64,000 bases of DNA from Pusillimonas sp. MFBS29 (GTDB lineage Bacteria; Pseudomonadota; Gammaproteobacteria; Burkholderiales; Burkholderiaceae_B). The stretch lies in NCBI RefSeq assembly GCF_020687695.1, contig NZ_JAJEWL010000011.1, positions 1 through 64,000 on the forward strand. The letters are read 5' to 3'. Each line of letters opens with the position of its first letter. Position 1 is the stretch's first letter. The position numbers were made by a program, and so were the translations under genes. Shown here piece by piece: positions 34,663 to 45,552 of this stretch. The notes under the pieces are model-generated. The model was not told the origin of the DNA and searched no databases. It saw only the letters and a list, made by a program, of their open reading frames with translations.

Positions 34663-37600
34663 GTGAATCATCCCGCCCAGGCCATGGATGCCATATTGCT
34701 ACCCCATATCCTGCAGCAGCGTGCAGCCGATGCCTCCGATCGCTGGTCTTATATGCTGCTCGACAGCCAGGGCAACGAGCAATGCCGCTGGACGGCGCCG
34801 GAGCTGGCTGCCCGCACGCGCGCCGTTGCAGCGCGCATAGCGCGTGCAACCGCGCCGGGTGAGCCGGTGTTGCTGGTGTTCCAGGCGGGGCCGGAGTTCC
34901 TGGCCGCCTTCATGGCCTGCCTGTGGTCGGGCCGATTGGCAACGCCCATCAATCCGCCGCGGCGCAATCGCCTGATAGAGCGCCTCGAGGCGGTCGCCAC
35001 CGATTCAGGGGCACGGGTGGCACTGACCAGCAGCGATCTGGTGAGCGCCAGCCAGGAATGGAGCCAGTCCAGCGCGCGGCTGGGGGCGCTCGAATGGATA
35101 GCCACCGACGACTTGCCCGACGACCCCGATCTGCACCTGGCGGATATTCAACCGGACGACATTGCCTTCCTGCAGTACACGTCGGGTTCCACCGCGCTGC
35201 CCAAGGGCGTGCGCGTGAGCCATGGAAATCTTGTGCAGGACATGGCACGCATGCAGTCGGCCTGGGCCCTCGGCCCGGCGTCCACCATGGTCAGCTGGCT
35301 GCCCGCATTTCACGACCTGGGTCTGATCTTTGGTTTGCTGCAGCCCTTGTATTCCGGCTGCGCCTCGGTGCAGATGGCGCCCAACGCCTTTTTGCAAAAG
35401 CCGTTGCTGTGGCTGTCTGCCTTGTCGCGCTACCGGGGCACGCATACGGCGGCCCCCAGCTTTGCCTACGACCTGTGTTGTCGGCGCATCGCGCCCCAGG
35501 ACCGGGCCGGGCTGGATCTTTCCAGCGTCGTCATGACCATGAATGCCGCCGAACCGATCAACCCGGCGGTCCTGGAGCAGTTCAGCACCGAGTTCCAGGC
35601 TCATGGTTTTCGGCGGGCGGCCTTTGCGCCGGCATATGGGCTGGCTGAAAGCACCCTGGCGGTCACGGCCTGCGCCACAGGCACCGAGCCGGTGATGCGC
35701 TGTTTCGACGTGGCCGCACTGGAACAGGGGCGGGCCCGGATAGTCGAAGACGATTCCGGCGGCAGCCGGATGATGCCGGGCAGTGGGCGTCCCTTGCCCG
35801 ATGTGCCCATCGCGATTGTCGATCCGGAAACATTCAGGCGCTGTCCGCCGGATGTCGTGGGCGAGATCTGGGTGGGCGGCCCCACGATAGCGCAGGGGTA
35901 CTGGCGCCGGCCCGAGGAAACGGCGGCCACTTTTGGTGCCGTTATTGCCGGCGAGGACGATGCCGTCGGTTATCTGCGCACCGGCGACCTGGGTGTGCTG
36001 CACGAGCAGGAGCTGTTCGTGACGGGGCGCATCAAAGACCTCATTATCCTTGGCGGGGCCAACTTCTATCCCCACGATATCGAGCGTGCCGCGCAAGATG
36101 CGCATGAAGCCTTGCGACGCGATAACGGCGCAGCCTTTGCCATCGACGATCCCGAAGGCGGGCGCGAGCAAGTCGTGCTGGTACAAGAGCTTGAGCGCTC
36201 GCGGCGTGGCGATTCGCCCGATCCCATCATGCAGACGGTAGTCCAGGCGGTCTGGCAGAATCTCGAGCTGCCGCTGTCGCAGCTGGTGCTGGTTCCACCC
36301 GGTTCGGTGCTGCGGACGTCCAGCGGAAAAATTCAGCGGCTGGCCAACAAGCGCGCCTTTCTCGATGGCTCCCTGCCGGTGATTGCGCATTGGAAGGCGA
36401 TGACGGCGCGTCAGGCGCCGCCGGCGGCGGTTCTGTGTCAGGACGGCGGGACGGATGCCGGGACGCTAACCCGCTGGCTGACGGCCTGGCTGGCTGACCG
36501 GCTTGAGTTGCCCGAAGCATCCATAGATGCGGGCAGGGGGTTTGCCGAGATGGGCCTGGACTCCCTGGGTTCCACCGAACTTGCGTTTGCCCTGGGCCGA
36601 CAGGCGGGGCTCGAACTGCCTGAAACCGTTGCCTACGATTTTCCGAGCATTACCCGCCTGATCAATCATGTTGCCGCAAAAGGCAAGGAAACATCGGTGT
36701 CGCTTGCCGGGCATGCCGAGCCGGCTGCGGCGCACTCGCAAGATGGACTGATAGCCGTGGTGGGAGCAGGTTGCCGCTTTCCCGGTGCCTGCGATGTGGC
36801 CGGGTTTCGCGCACTGCTGGAAGCAGGTCTGAATGCTGTGGGCGAGCCGCCCGAGGGCCGGCCCGAACGCGAGAGCCTGCCGCCCGGCGGCTATATCCAG
36901 GACATTGAATGCTTCGACGCCGCCTTCTTCGGTGTGCGCGACATCGAGGCCGCACAGATGGACCCGCAGCACAGGCTGGCGCTGGAAATTGCCTGGCATG
37001 CACTGGAAGATGCCGGGCTGGCCGACGCTGCACGGCGCCCCCGGAACAGCGGTGTATTCCTGGGCATCAGCACCCACGATTACGCAGCCCGTTTTCATGG
37101 CGCAAAGGCCGGCTACACGCCGCTGGCGGCCACGGGAAATTCAGCCAGCGCGGCGGCGGGCCGGCTGGCCCACAGCCTGGATATCACCGGGCCGGTCATG
37201 GCCATCGACACGGCGTGCTCCTCGTCGCTGGTGGCGGTTCAGGCTGCCTGCCGCAGCCTGCGCACGGGGGAATGCGACATGGCGCTGGCGGGCGGCGTCA
37301 ATGCGCTGATTTCCGACGAACTCACGCGCGGCTTTGCGGCCGCAGGCATGCTTAGCCCCGATCATGCATGCCGCACTTTCGATGCGAGTGCCGATGGCTA
37401 TGTGCGCGGCGAAGGGGCCGGCTTCGTGGTGCTGAAGCGCCTGTCCGACGCCCTGCGCGACGGTGACCGTGTCCGCGCGGTCATACGTGGCGGCGCCGTC
37501 AATCATGATGGCCATGCCAGCTCCCTGACGGCGCCCAACGCCAGTGCCCAGGCGGCCCTGATTCGGGCTGCGCTGGCTGATGCCGGCCTGGCGCCGCCCG

Positions 37601-40600
37601 ACGTGCAGGTGGTGGAGTGCCATGGCACCGGCACACCTCTGGGGGATCCCATTGAAGTGCAGGCTCTGGCCGAGGTCTACGGAGAGGGTCGGCGCGACCC
37701 CTTGCTGCTGGGTGCCGTCAAAACCAATCTGGGGCATCTTGAAGCCGCCGCCGGCATTGCCGGCCTGATCAAGCTGGTGCTGGCGCTTGAGGCCGGCAAG
37801 CTGGCGCCCACTTTGCACCAGTCGCAGCCCAATCCCCGCATAGCGTGGGATAGCCTGCCGGTGCGTGTCATCGCCCGCGCGCAGGATTGGCCGGCAGCGC
37901 CAGTGCGGCTTGCAGGTGTCAGCAGCTTTGGTTTCAGCGGCACCAATGCGCATCTGATACTGCAGGCGGCACCCGAGTCTGTGGTGGTCAGTGACAGCCC
38001 CGCGACGGGGCCCCTCGTATTGCCTTTTTCCGCCGCCGATCAGGCCGGGCTGGGCAGGGTAGCCGACAGGCTGGCCGCCTGGCTTGCACAAGACGGCGTA
38101 GATGTGCGCCGCGCCGTGGCCGCTTACGCGCGGGGGTGCAATACCCACCCGCTACGGGCAGCGGTCTCGGGTCAGGACGCCGCCGCGCTGGTGGCCGCGC
38201 TGCAGGACATGGCGGCCGGCCAGGAGGCTGTGGGGGGCGCCTGCGGCAAGGTTGTATCCGACAAGCCCAGGGTCGCTTTCATGTTCACCGGGCAAGGCAG
38301 CCAGTGGGCGGGCATGGGAAAGGATCTGTACGAAGCAGGTCCTGTATTTCGGCAGGCAATAGATCGTTGTGCAAGCGTCGTCAGCCCATTGCTGGGCTGC
38401 TCGCTCACCGATCTGATGTTCAGCGATGCTCCGCAAGACATGTCTTTGTCCGACACGCGCCTGGCGCAGCCGGCCTTGTTCACGCTGGCTTACGCGCTGG
38501 CGGAACAGCTGGAGTCATGGGGCGTGGTTCCGGATGTCATGATAGGTCACAGCCTGGGCGAATGGGTGGCGGCGTGCCGTGCGGGCGTGTTCACACTGGA
38601 CGATTCCTTGCGCCTTGTTGTCGAGCGTGGTCGCCTGATGGCGGGTGCCTCGCAGGATGGCGCGATGGCGGCGGTGTTTGCACCCGCAAGCTGCCTGGAG
38701 CAATTGCCCGCCGACGTTCTGGCGAACATAGATCTGGCCGCGATCAATGCGCCAGATGAATGTGTGATTTCAGGGGCGGCGCAGGCGGTTACGCAGGCGT
38801 GCGAGGCGTTGGAGCATCAGGGTGTGGGCACACAGTTGTTGCGCACGTCCCATGCCTTCCATTCCAGGTTGATGGAGCCGGCCCTGACTGCGTTTGCATC
38901 GGTGGTGGCCGGTGCGGCCTTGTCAAAGCCGCGCCTGCCCGTGGTGTCCAACCTGACGGGCACCACGGATGCGCCGTTCGACACGGTGGATTACTGGGTG
39001 GACCATATACGCCGGCCCGTGCGTTTTGCCGACGGCGTCTCGACGCTGGCGGGCATGAATGTGGATGTCCTGATCGAAGTCGGTGCCAGCCCCAACCTGA
39101 CGGGCACCGCCAGTCGTTGCCCGGCATTTCAGGCAGGCATGCCGGTACTGGTTCCGACCTTGCGCCGCAATCAGCCTGCAGAGCGCACACTGGGGCAGCT
39201 TCTGGCCCGGCTCTATGTGGCGGGGCTACCCCTGCGCTGGAGTGTCTTACATGGCAAGCACCCGGGCATGGAAGTGCCCGGCTATCCCTTCGAGCGCAGA
39301 CGCCATTGGGCCGGGCTGCAAGTCAGGGATGAAGCGCCCCATGCCTCGGTGGCTGCAGCCCCGGCAGCAGCCGCGCCTGCGGAGCCGCCACAGGCGCCGC
39401 AGGATCTTGCCGCCGAAGTCACGCATTTTCTGGGTCGTTCGCTGCAGCTTGCTGAAGGTGATTATGGTTCGGATCGCGGTTTCCTGGAAATGGGGGTGGA
39501 TTCGCTCGCCCTGACCGAAGCGGTCGCGGCGCTGGAGCGCAAATGGGCGGTCGCCATTGCGCGGCGCGAGTTGTTTGAAACGCTGGGTACGCCTGCGCGC
39601 CTGGTCGCGCACGTGCTGGCATTGCTTGGTGATGCGGCGGCGTCTGTTCCTGCGTCTGCCGTAGCAGCGGCGCCGGTGCAGCCGCGCCAGGCTGCACCGG
39701 CAACTCCTGCCGCGGCTGCGCCTGTCCAGGTGCTTTCGGCCGGGCAGCAGGCCGGCCTGGCGCAATTCACCCAGGCCTATGTCCAGCGCAGCCGGGCCTC
39801 GCGCGAGCAGCGCAGCCGGTTTGGCCCTTATCTTGCCGACAGCCGCGCGGTTGCGGGTTATCGGCCCGAAACCAAAGCCATGCTGTACCCCATTGTGGGT
39901 TCGCGCGGCCAAGGCAGCCAGATGTTCGATGTGGACGGCAACCGCTACGTCGATATCGCCATGGGTTTCGGCGTGCAGCTGTTTGGACATAGTCCCGATT
40001 TCATCACGCAGGCCATCCGGCGGCACATTGATGAACGCGGGCTGTTCATCGGTCCGCAGGCCCATCTGGCCGGCGAGGTTGCGCAGCGCCTGTGCCGCCT
40101 GACCGGCAACGCCCGGGCGGCCTTTTGCAATAGCGGCACCGAAGCCGTCATGACGGCGCTGCGTCTGGCCCGGCATGCCACCGGCAGGCAAACCGTGGTT
40201 ATGTTCCAAGGTTCTTACCACGGCCATTTCGATGGGGTGCTGGCCCAGCCCGGCGCCGGCGGGCCGGCCCTGCCCATGGCGGGAGGCACACCGCCGGGCA
40301 TGACTGACGACATCGTGCTGCTGGATTACGGCGACGAGGCGGGGGCGCTGGAAGCCCTGGAACGCCTGGGCGACAGCGTTGCGGCAGTTCTGGTCGAACC
40401 GGTGCAGGGGCGCCGCCCCGACCGCCCGCCCCGGGCCTTTCTACAGCGCCTGCGCGAGCAGACTCGTGCATTGGGCGCTGCGCTGATCTTCGATGAAGTG
40501 CTGCTGGGCTTTCGTGTTGCGCTGGGTGGCGCCCAGGCCTGGGCGGGCGTGCAGGCCGACCTGGTGACCTATGGCAAGATCGTGGGAGGCGGCTTGCCCA

Positions 40601-43600
40601 TAGGTGTCGTGGCCGGACACGCGCGCTACCTGGATGCCCTGGACGGCGGCGCATGGTCGCTGGACGGCAACGAGGCCCCGTGTGACAAGCGCACATTTTT
40701 TGCGGGTACGTTCAACAAGAATCCGCTGGCCATGGCCGCCGCGCGTGCGGTGCTGGAATATCTTGAGGAAGCCGGACCGGGCCTGCAGGAAAACCTTAAC
40801 CGGCGCACTCAGGATTTTGTCGCAAGCCTGAACGGCGTACTCGCTGAAGAAGACAGCGGAATCTCGGTGCATTCGTTTGCTTCTCTGTTCCGCTTCGTGG
40901 GGGCCGGCGATCTTTTCTACAACCATATGATCCAGAACGGTGTCTATGTGTGGGAAGGGCGCACCTGCTTTCTGTCGACCGCGCACAGCGATGAAGATCT
41001 GCTGCAGGTTCGCAACGCCGTACGCGAGTCGGTGCGCAGCATGCGGGCCAGCGGCATGTTGCGCCCGTCCACCGTTGCCGCAATACCGCCGTCCGTCGCC
41101 CTTGAGCCCGAAACTACGGCGCTTCCGGCAACGGTCGGGCAGACGGCCCTGCGCCTGCTGGCTGCCTTCAGCCCCGAAGCCGCGGCTGCCTATAACCAGT
41201 CCCTGATCTTCGACTTTCAGGGAACGCTCGATGCCGCAGCCCTGCAGTGGGCTCTGCATCAGGTATGCGCCAGGCACGAAGCGTTGCGCACGACTTTTCC
41301 CGAAGATGGCGCTACTCAGCTGGTTCATCGCGAGCTGGCGCCCGATATCTCGACCCTGAGCTGGCAAGATGGCGGGCAGGCCTTCGGGCAATGGCTGGAC
41401 TACGCCGTACTCACGCCGCTGGACCTCGAACACGGCCCCATGCTGCGCGCCTGGGTCATTGCACTGGCCCCCGGATGCCACAGGCTGGTGCTGGTCATGC
41501 CGCACTTGATTGTCGACGGCTGGTCGCTGCAGCTTATTGCACTGGAGTTGGCCGAGCTGTACAGTGCCCGCGTGGAAAACCGGCAGGCGTCGCTGGATGA
41601 GGCGGTGCCGTATCGGCGCTACGCGGAATATGCGCACATGCAGGCCCAGGAACCCGAGGCCGCAGCCTACTGGCGCTCGCTGTATGCCACCCAACCTCCG
41701 CCGCTCGAGCTTCCCGCCGACCGGCTGCGTCCGGCCATGCAAAGCTATGCCGGCGCGCGTACGCGTTTGCATGTGCCGGTGCAACTGCGCGCCGCCCTGG
41801 AAACGCTGGGCAGGCAAACCGGCAGCTCGTTGTTCTCCGTTAGCCTGGCCGCGTATGCGCAATTGCTGTTCGAGCTTTCCGGCCAGCGCGATATGTCCGT
41901 GGCCATTTTCTCGGCGGGTCAACCCGAGCTGGGAACTTCGGCGCTTGCGGGCTACTGCGTGGCCGTGTTGCCCTTGCGCCTGACGATGGATCCGGCTGCC
42001 ACGCTCGAAACGCGGCTGGCTTCGACCCAGCAGGCTGTCGCGCAGGGCGTGGCGCACCGCGGCTATCCCTATTCGCGCTTGATCAAGGATCTTGGCTTGC
42101 GCCGCGATCCGGCTCGCCCGCCGCTGGCTTCGGTGTCCTTCAACCTGGACCGCATGGATGCCGCGCCGTGCTTTGCCGGATTGCAAACAGAAGTCGATGC
42201 CAATGCGCATGGTGCCGTTCGCTGGGACTTGAACTGGAATATCCTGCACGATGCCGACGGGCTGCACATAGACGCCTACTACAACCGCGATTTGTTCGAT
42301 GCCGATTCCGTTCAATCCTGGTTGCGGCGCTACGCACAGATACTCGAGTCGTTTACCCAGGCAGCGCCCGCCCGGTCAGCGGCGATCAGCCCGGAAATTG
42401 ACACGCTGGCCGGCAAAGTGGCGGCCACGGCAAGTGTGAAGCCGGGCGCGACTGCCGTGACGGACAAATCAGGGCAGGCCGATTACGCGACGCTTAACGC
42501 CATGGCCGCAGCGCTGGCACAGCGCCTGCAAGCCGCGGGTGTGCAGGCCGGCGATCGGGTGGCATTCCGGCTGGAGCGCGGCCTGGGCCCGGTTGTTGCC
42601 ATGCTGGCCGCCATGCGTCTGGGCGCCGCCTTTGTGCCGCTCGATGACGAGCATCCCGATGAGCATCACGCTTATGTGCTGAAGGACAGTGCGGCCAGCG
42701 CCCTGATCATCGCCGCAGGCGCACGCCGGCCGGCTCATGTAGTGGCCGTCGTGGAATGGGCGCGTGAGCAGCCGGCCTTGACGGCGCCTGGGCCGGCGCG
42801 GCGTTTGCCCGCCGACGCGACCGCCTATGTACTGTATACCTCGGGCTCGACAGGCAGACCCAAGGGGGTGCGTATATCGCATGGTGCCATTGCCGCCTAT
42901 GTGCCGGCCATGCTTGAACGCCTGGCCATTGCTGGGCCGCTGTCCTTTGGCATGGTCTCCTCCTTTGCCGCCGACCTGGGCTATACCTCGGTGCTGGGCG
43001 CCTTGTGGGCAGGCGGTTCGCTGCATGCCATGGATGCGCAAACGGCCCGTGATCCGGCAGCCTTGCAGAGTTGGATGGCGCACATGCCTGTGGACGTGCT
43101 CAAGATCGTGCCCACCCACCTGGCTGCCTTGCTTGACGCACCCGATGCGCAATTGCTGCTGCCGCGCCGCGCCCTGATTCTTGGGGGGGATGTGCTGCCA
43201 TGGCGGCTGGTGGACCGCATGCATGCCCTGGGCGCCGCCTGCCGTATTTTCAATCACTACGGCCCCACTGAAACGACCGTGGGCGCCTGCATGACCGAGG
43301 CGCTGGACGGCTTGCGGGTGGAGGATGAGCATGCCGTGCCGGTGGGACCGCCGCTTGCGGGCTATCGCGTGGCGTTGATCGATGCCGCCGGCCGCGAGCT
43401 TGACGACGGGCAAGACGGAGAAATCGTCATCTCGGGTGCAGCGGTCGCCTTGGGGTATACCCAGCCTGAAGTCGTGGGCAAGGAAAGATTCGGTGTGGCG
43501 CAGGGCACAGAACGTTGCTACCGAACCGGCGATCTCGGGCGCCGGCGTCCGGACGGCGCCATCGTTTTCCTCGGTCGCAGCGACGACATGGTTAAGATAC

Positions 43601-45552
43601 GGGGGCATCGCATAGAGCCGGCCGGCCTGGCCGAGCTGTTGCGAACTCATGCTCAGGTCAGGGATGCGGTGGTGTTGGTCGAACACCGTGAGGGGCGTGA
43701 ACCCGCCTTGTGTGCGGCTGTCGCCGGCGAAGTTGATGCTGCGGCGCTGATGGGCTGGCTGTCGGAGCAGGTGCCCGCCGCTCTGGTGCCGCAGCGCTGG
43801 GTGGTGTGTGCGGCCTTGCCGCTGACCGCCAACGGTAAGGTGGATCGCCAGACATTGCTGGCCGGGGCGGCGTCGTCAACGCCCGCGCAAGACGCGACGG
43901 CCGCGCCGCCGGCGCAAGTGGCCGATCACGCCCTGGACACCATGATCGATTTATGGCGGGCTGTCCTGCAGTGCGACGAGGTCGGGCCTGACGACGATTT
44001 CTTCGCCCTGGGCGGTGATTCCATCATGGCCATACAGATAGTCGGGCGGGCGCGTGGACGTGGTCTGGCACTGACGCCCACGCAGGTATTCCAGGCACCA
44101 ACGCCGCGCGGCCTGGCCCGGCTTGCAGTTCCGGCGCATGCATTGGCAGGGCGCGAGGTGGTGACTGGGCCGCTGCCGCTTACACCCATACAGCGCTGGT
44201 TCATGGATACGCCAATGCCGGACCGCAACCGCTGGTGCCTGACAGCGGTGTTCGCCTTGCCATCCATGCCGGGCACGGACAGACTGCGAGCGGCCGCGGC
44301 GGCTGTCCTGGCCAGGCATGATGCCTTGCGCATCAGTTGGGTGCAAGGTCCAGGCGGTCCGGTGCAGCAACTTGTATCGCCAACGCCACCTGCCTTGCTG
44401 CGGGTGGAAACCATGCCGGATGACCAGGACGTGCACAAGGCCGAGGACGAGCTGGCCGATAGCCTGATGTCTTCCCTGGAGCTGAGTCAGGGCAAGGTGT
44501 TTGCCATGGGTGCCATCGCCTTACCGGACGGCCATGCCCGCCTGGTCGTCGTGGTCCATCATGGGGTCTTCGACATGGTGTCCTGGTCGATATTGGCCGA
44601 TGATCTTGCCGTCGGCCTGCTGAATGAAGACAGCCCGGCCGCACCGGCCACCACCCGCTGGAGCTGGTGGTCCAGGGCGCTGCCGGACCGGGTGCAGGTC
44701 GCAGGCGCGAGCCTGCCTTATTGGGCCGAGGTCGCGCGCAGTGGAGCGGCCACGGCCAGGGTGCCGGAAGACGAAGCCGAAGGCAGCAATCTCGAAGGCG
44801 CGGTCCAGGAGGCGCGGCTGGTGCTGGAGGCACCGCTGGCGCAGCAATTTCTTGACGGTATGTCCGCCGTCTTTGGCTTGCGCCCGCACGAGGCAGTGCT
44901 GGCAGCCGCCGGACTGGGCCTGGCCGATTGGGCGCAAGGATCGCTGGCATGGGAACTCGAAGGCCATGGGCGTCAGCCTTTCGATCCAGTCATAGATCTG
45001 TCGCGCAGCATAGGCTGGTTCACGACACGTTATCCGGCCGTGCTGCCAGCTCCCTCGGCGGCGTTGCAGGAATGGGTCGTCGCCCTGAAGGAAACGCTCA
45101 GAAGCATTCCCGACCAAGGCATGAGTTATGGCGTGTTGCGCTACGGCGGGCATGCGGAGCTGGATGTGGCGCCGCAGCTCTCCTTCAACTTCGTCGGGGA
45201 AATCAGCCAGTTCGGCGCCCAGGCGATGGCCTTGCTGCGGCTGGGGGCGGGAACCGAAAGGGCGGCTGATGCCGAACGCCGTCATTTGCTGGCCTTTGAC
45301 GGCTGGCTGGAAAACGGCGCGCTGGTCTTGTCCTGCCGCCATGCAGGGCGCCATGACGCTTCAACCATCCGGTTCGTGCTGGACCAGGTCCGTGAGACAG
45401 CGCAACGAATGATTGATGCCTGCCAGGCGTCGGCGGCCGCTGTTTATACGCCGTCTGATTTTACGGGCATATCGTTTTCCCAGAACGAGCTTGATGACTT
45501 GCTGGGGCAAATTACCGGAACGGATTCGAACGTGGCGCCCGATCATGAGTAA
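34663..45552 (+). CDS. Hybrid PKS/NRPS megasynthase FAAL-ACP-KS-AT-ACP-AMT-C-A-PCP-E
   Basis: 3629 residues from a GTG with AAGGA 7 bases upstream. FAAL at 1-590 (YTSGSTALPKG near 168); ACP S634; KS with C852 in DTACSSS plus HGTGT and NLGHLE; AT with S1297 in GHSLG and HAFH, a malonyl-CoA marker; ACP S1614; class III aminotransferase at about 1720-2140 with PLP K1972 in TYGKIVGGG. C has PHLIVDGW near 2280, first His replaced and catalytic His kept. A has YTSGSTGRPKG near 2724 and the hand-read code D-L-T-K-I-G-H-V-G-K, very close to aspartate. PCP S3120. The E domain has HHGVFDMVSW near 3299 and EGHGRQPF. No KR or DH is present. Predicted product: beta-amino acyl-D-Asp thioester, handed to the minus-strand NRPSs. 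Confidence 0.94.
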   Translation: MNHPAQAMDAILLPHILQQRAADASDRWSYMLLDSQGNEQCRWTAPELAARTRAVAARIARATAPGEPVLLVFQAGPEFLAAFMACLWSGRLATPINPPRRNRLIERLEAVATDSGARVALTSSDLVSASQEWSQSSARLGALEWIATDDLPDDPDLHLADIQPDDIAFLQYTSGSTALPKGVRVSHGNLVQDMARMQSAWALGPASTMVSWLPAFHDLGLIFGLLQPLYSGCASVQMAPNAFLQKPLLWLSALSRYRGTHTAAPSFAYDLCCRRIAPQDRAGLDLSSVVMTMNAAEPINPAVLEQFSTEFQAHGFRRAAFAPAYGLAESTLAVTACATGTEPVMRCFDVAALEQGRARIVEDDSGGSRMMPGSGRPLPDVPIAIVDPETFRRCPPDVVGEIWVGGPTIAQGYWRRPEETAATFGAVIAGEDDAVGYLRTGDLGVLHEQELFVTGRIKDLIILGGANFYPHDIERAAQDAHEALRRDNGAAFAIDDPEGGREQVVLVQELERSRRGDSPDPIMQTVVQAVWQNLELPLSQLVLVPPGSVLRTSSGKIQRLANKRAFLDGSLPVIAHWKAMTARQAPPAAVLCQDGGTDAGTLTRWLTAWLADRLELPEASIDAGRGFAEMGLDSLGSTELAFALGRQAGLELPETVAYDFPSITRLINHVAAKGKETSVSLAGHAEPAAAHSQDGLIAVVGAGCRFPGACDVAGFRALLEAGLNAVGEPPEGRPERESLPPGGYIQDIECFDAAFFGVRDIEAAQMDPQHRLALEIAWHALEDAGLADAARRPRNSGVFLGISTHDYAARFHGAKAGYTPLAATGNSASAAAGRLAHSLDITGPVMAIDTACSSSLVAVQAACRSLRTGECDMALAGGVNALISDELTRGFAAAGMLSPDHACRTFDASADGYVRGEGAGFVVLKRLSDALRDGDRVRAVIRGGAVNHDGHASSLTAPNASAQAALIRAALADAGLAPPDVQVVECHGTGTPLGDPIEVQALAEVYGEGRRDPLLLGAVKTNLGHLEAAAGIAGLIKLVLALEAGKLAPTLHQSQPNPRIAWDSLPVRVIARAQDWPAAPVRLAGVSSFGFSGTNAHLILQAAPESVVVSDSPATGPLVLPFSAADQAGLGRVADRLAAWLAQDGVDVRRAVAAYARGCNTHPLRAAVSGQDAAALVAALQDMAAGQEAVGGACGKVVSDKPRVAFMFTGQGSQWAGMGKDLYEAGPVFRQAIDRCASVVSPLLGCSLTDLMFSDAPQDMSLSDTRLAQPALFTLAYALAEQLESWGVVPDVMIGHSLGEWVAACRAGVFTLDDSLRLVVERGRLMAGASQDGAMAAVFAPASCLEQLPADVLANIDLAAINAPDECVISGAAQAVTQACEALEHQGVGTQLLRTSHAFHSRLMEPALTAFASVVAGAALSKPRLPVVSNLTGTTDAPFDTVDYWVDHIRRPVRFADGVSTLAGMNVDVLIEVGASPNLTGTASRCPAFQAGMPVLVPTLRRNQPAERTLGQLLARLYVAGLPLRWSVLHGKHPGMEVPGYPFERRRHWAGLQVRDEAPHASVAAAPAAAAPAEPPQAPQDLAAEVTHFLGRSLQLAEGDYGSDRGFLEMGVDSLALTEAVAALERKWAVAIARRELFETLGTPARLVAHVLALLGDAAASVPASAVAAAPVQPRQAAPATPAAAAPVQVLSAGQQAGLAQFTQAYVQRSRASREQRSRFGPYLADSRAVAGYRPETKAMLYPIVGSRGQGSQMFDVDGNRYVDIAMGFGVQLFGHSPDFITQAIRRHIDERGLFIGPQAHLAGEVAQRLCRLTGNARAAFCNSGTEAVMTALRLARHATGRQTVVMFQGSYHGHFDGVLAQPGAGGPALPMAGGTPPGMTDDIVLLDYGDEAGALEALERLGDSVAAVLVEPVQGRRPDRPPRAFLQRLREQTRALGAALIFDEVLLGFRVALGGAQAWAGVQADLVTYGKIVGGGLPIGVVAGHARYLDALDGGAWSLDGNEAPCDKRTFFAGTFNKNPLAMAAARAVLEYLEEAGPGLQENLNRRTQDFVASLNGVLAEEDSGISVHSFASLFRFVGAGDLFYNHMIQNGVYVWEGRTCFLSTAHSDEDLLQVRNAVRESVRSMRASGMLRPSTVAAIPPSVALEPETTALPATVGQTALRLLAAFSPEAAAAYNQSLIFDFQGTLDAAALQWALHQVCARHEALRTTFPEDGATQLVHRELAPDISTLSWQDGGQAFGQWLDYAVLTPLDLEHGPMLRAWVIALAPGCHRLVLVMPHLIVDGWSLQLIALELAELYSARVENRQASLDEAVPYRRYAEYAHMQAQEPEAAAYWRSLYATQPPPLELPADRLRPAMQSYAGARTRLHVPVQLRAALETLGRQTGSSLFSVSLAAYAQLLFELSGQRDMSVAIFSAGQPELGTSALAGYCVAVLPLRLTMDPAATLETRLASTQQAVAQGVAHRGYPYSRLIKDLGLRRDPARPPLASVSFNLDRMDAAPCFAGLQTEVDANAHGAVRWDLNWNILHDADGLHIDAYYNRDLFDADSVQSWLRRYAQILESFTQAAPARSAAISPEIDTLAGKVAATASVKPGATAVTDKSGQADYATLNAMAAALAQRLQAAGVQAGDRVAFRLERGLGPVVAMLAAMRLGAAFVPLDDEHPDEHHAYVLKDSAASALIIAAGARRPAHVVAVVEWAREQPALTAPGPARRLPADATAYVLYTSGSTGRPKGVRISHGAIAAYVPAMLERLAIAGPLSFGMVSSFAADLGYTSVLGALWAGGSLHAMDAQTARDPAALQSWMAHMPVDVLKIVPTHLAALLDAPDAQLLLPRRALILGGDVLPWRLVDRMHALGAACRIFNHYGPTETTVGACMTEALDGLRVEDEHAVPVGPPLAGYRVALIDAAGRELDDGQDGEIVISGAAVALGYTQPEVVGKERFGVAQGTERCYRTGDLGRRRPDGAIVFLGRSDDMVKIRGHRIEPAGLAELLRTHAQVRDAVVLVEHREGREPALCAAVAGEVDAAALMGWLSEQVPAALVPQRWVVCAALPLTANGKVDRQTLLAGAASSTPAQDATAAPPAQVADHALDTMIDLWRAVLQCDEVGPDDDFFALGGDSIMAIQIVGRARGRGLALTPTQVFQAPTPRGLARLAVPAHALAGREVVTGPLPLTPIQRWFMDTPMPDRNRWCLTAVFALPSMPGTDRLRAAAAAVLARHDALRISWVQGPGGPVQQLVSPTPPALLRVETMPDDQDVHKAEDELADSLMSSLELSQGKVFAMGAIALPDGHARLVVVVHHGVFDMVSWSILADDLAVGLLNEDSPAAPATTRWSWWSRALPDRVQVAGASLPYWAEVARSGAATARVPEDEAEGSNLEGAVQEARLVLEAPLAQQFLDGMSAVFGLRPHEAVLAAAGLGLADWAQGSLAWELEGHGRQPFDPVIDLSRSIGWFTTRYPAVLPAPSAALQEWVVALKETLRSIPDQGMSYGVLRYGGHAELDVAPQLSFNFVGEISQFGAQAMALLRLGAGTERAADAERRHLLAFDGWLENGALVLSCRHAGRHDASTIRFVLDQVRETAQRMIDACQASAAAVYTPSDFTGISFSQNELDDLLGQITGTDSNVAPDHE

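Noticed and set aside
40441-42315. Long minus-strand open frame (624 codons) inside the megasynthase gene
   Set aside because: It is the mirror of a GC-rich coding region, has no recognisable domain, and the plus strand carries clear AMT and C domains there.
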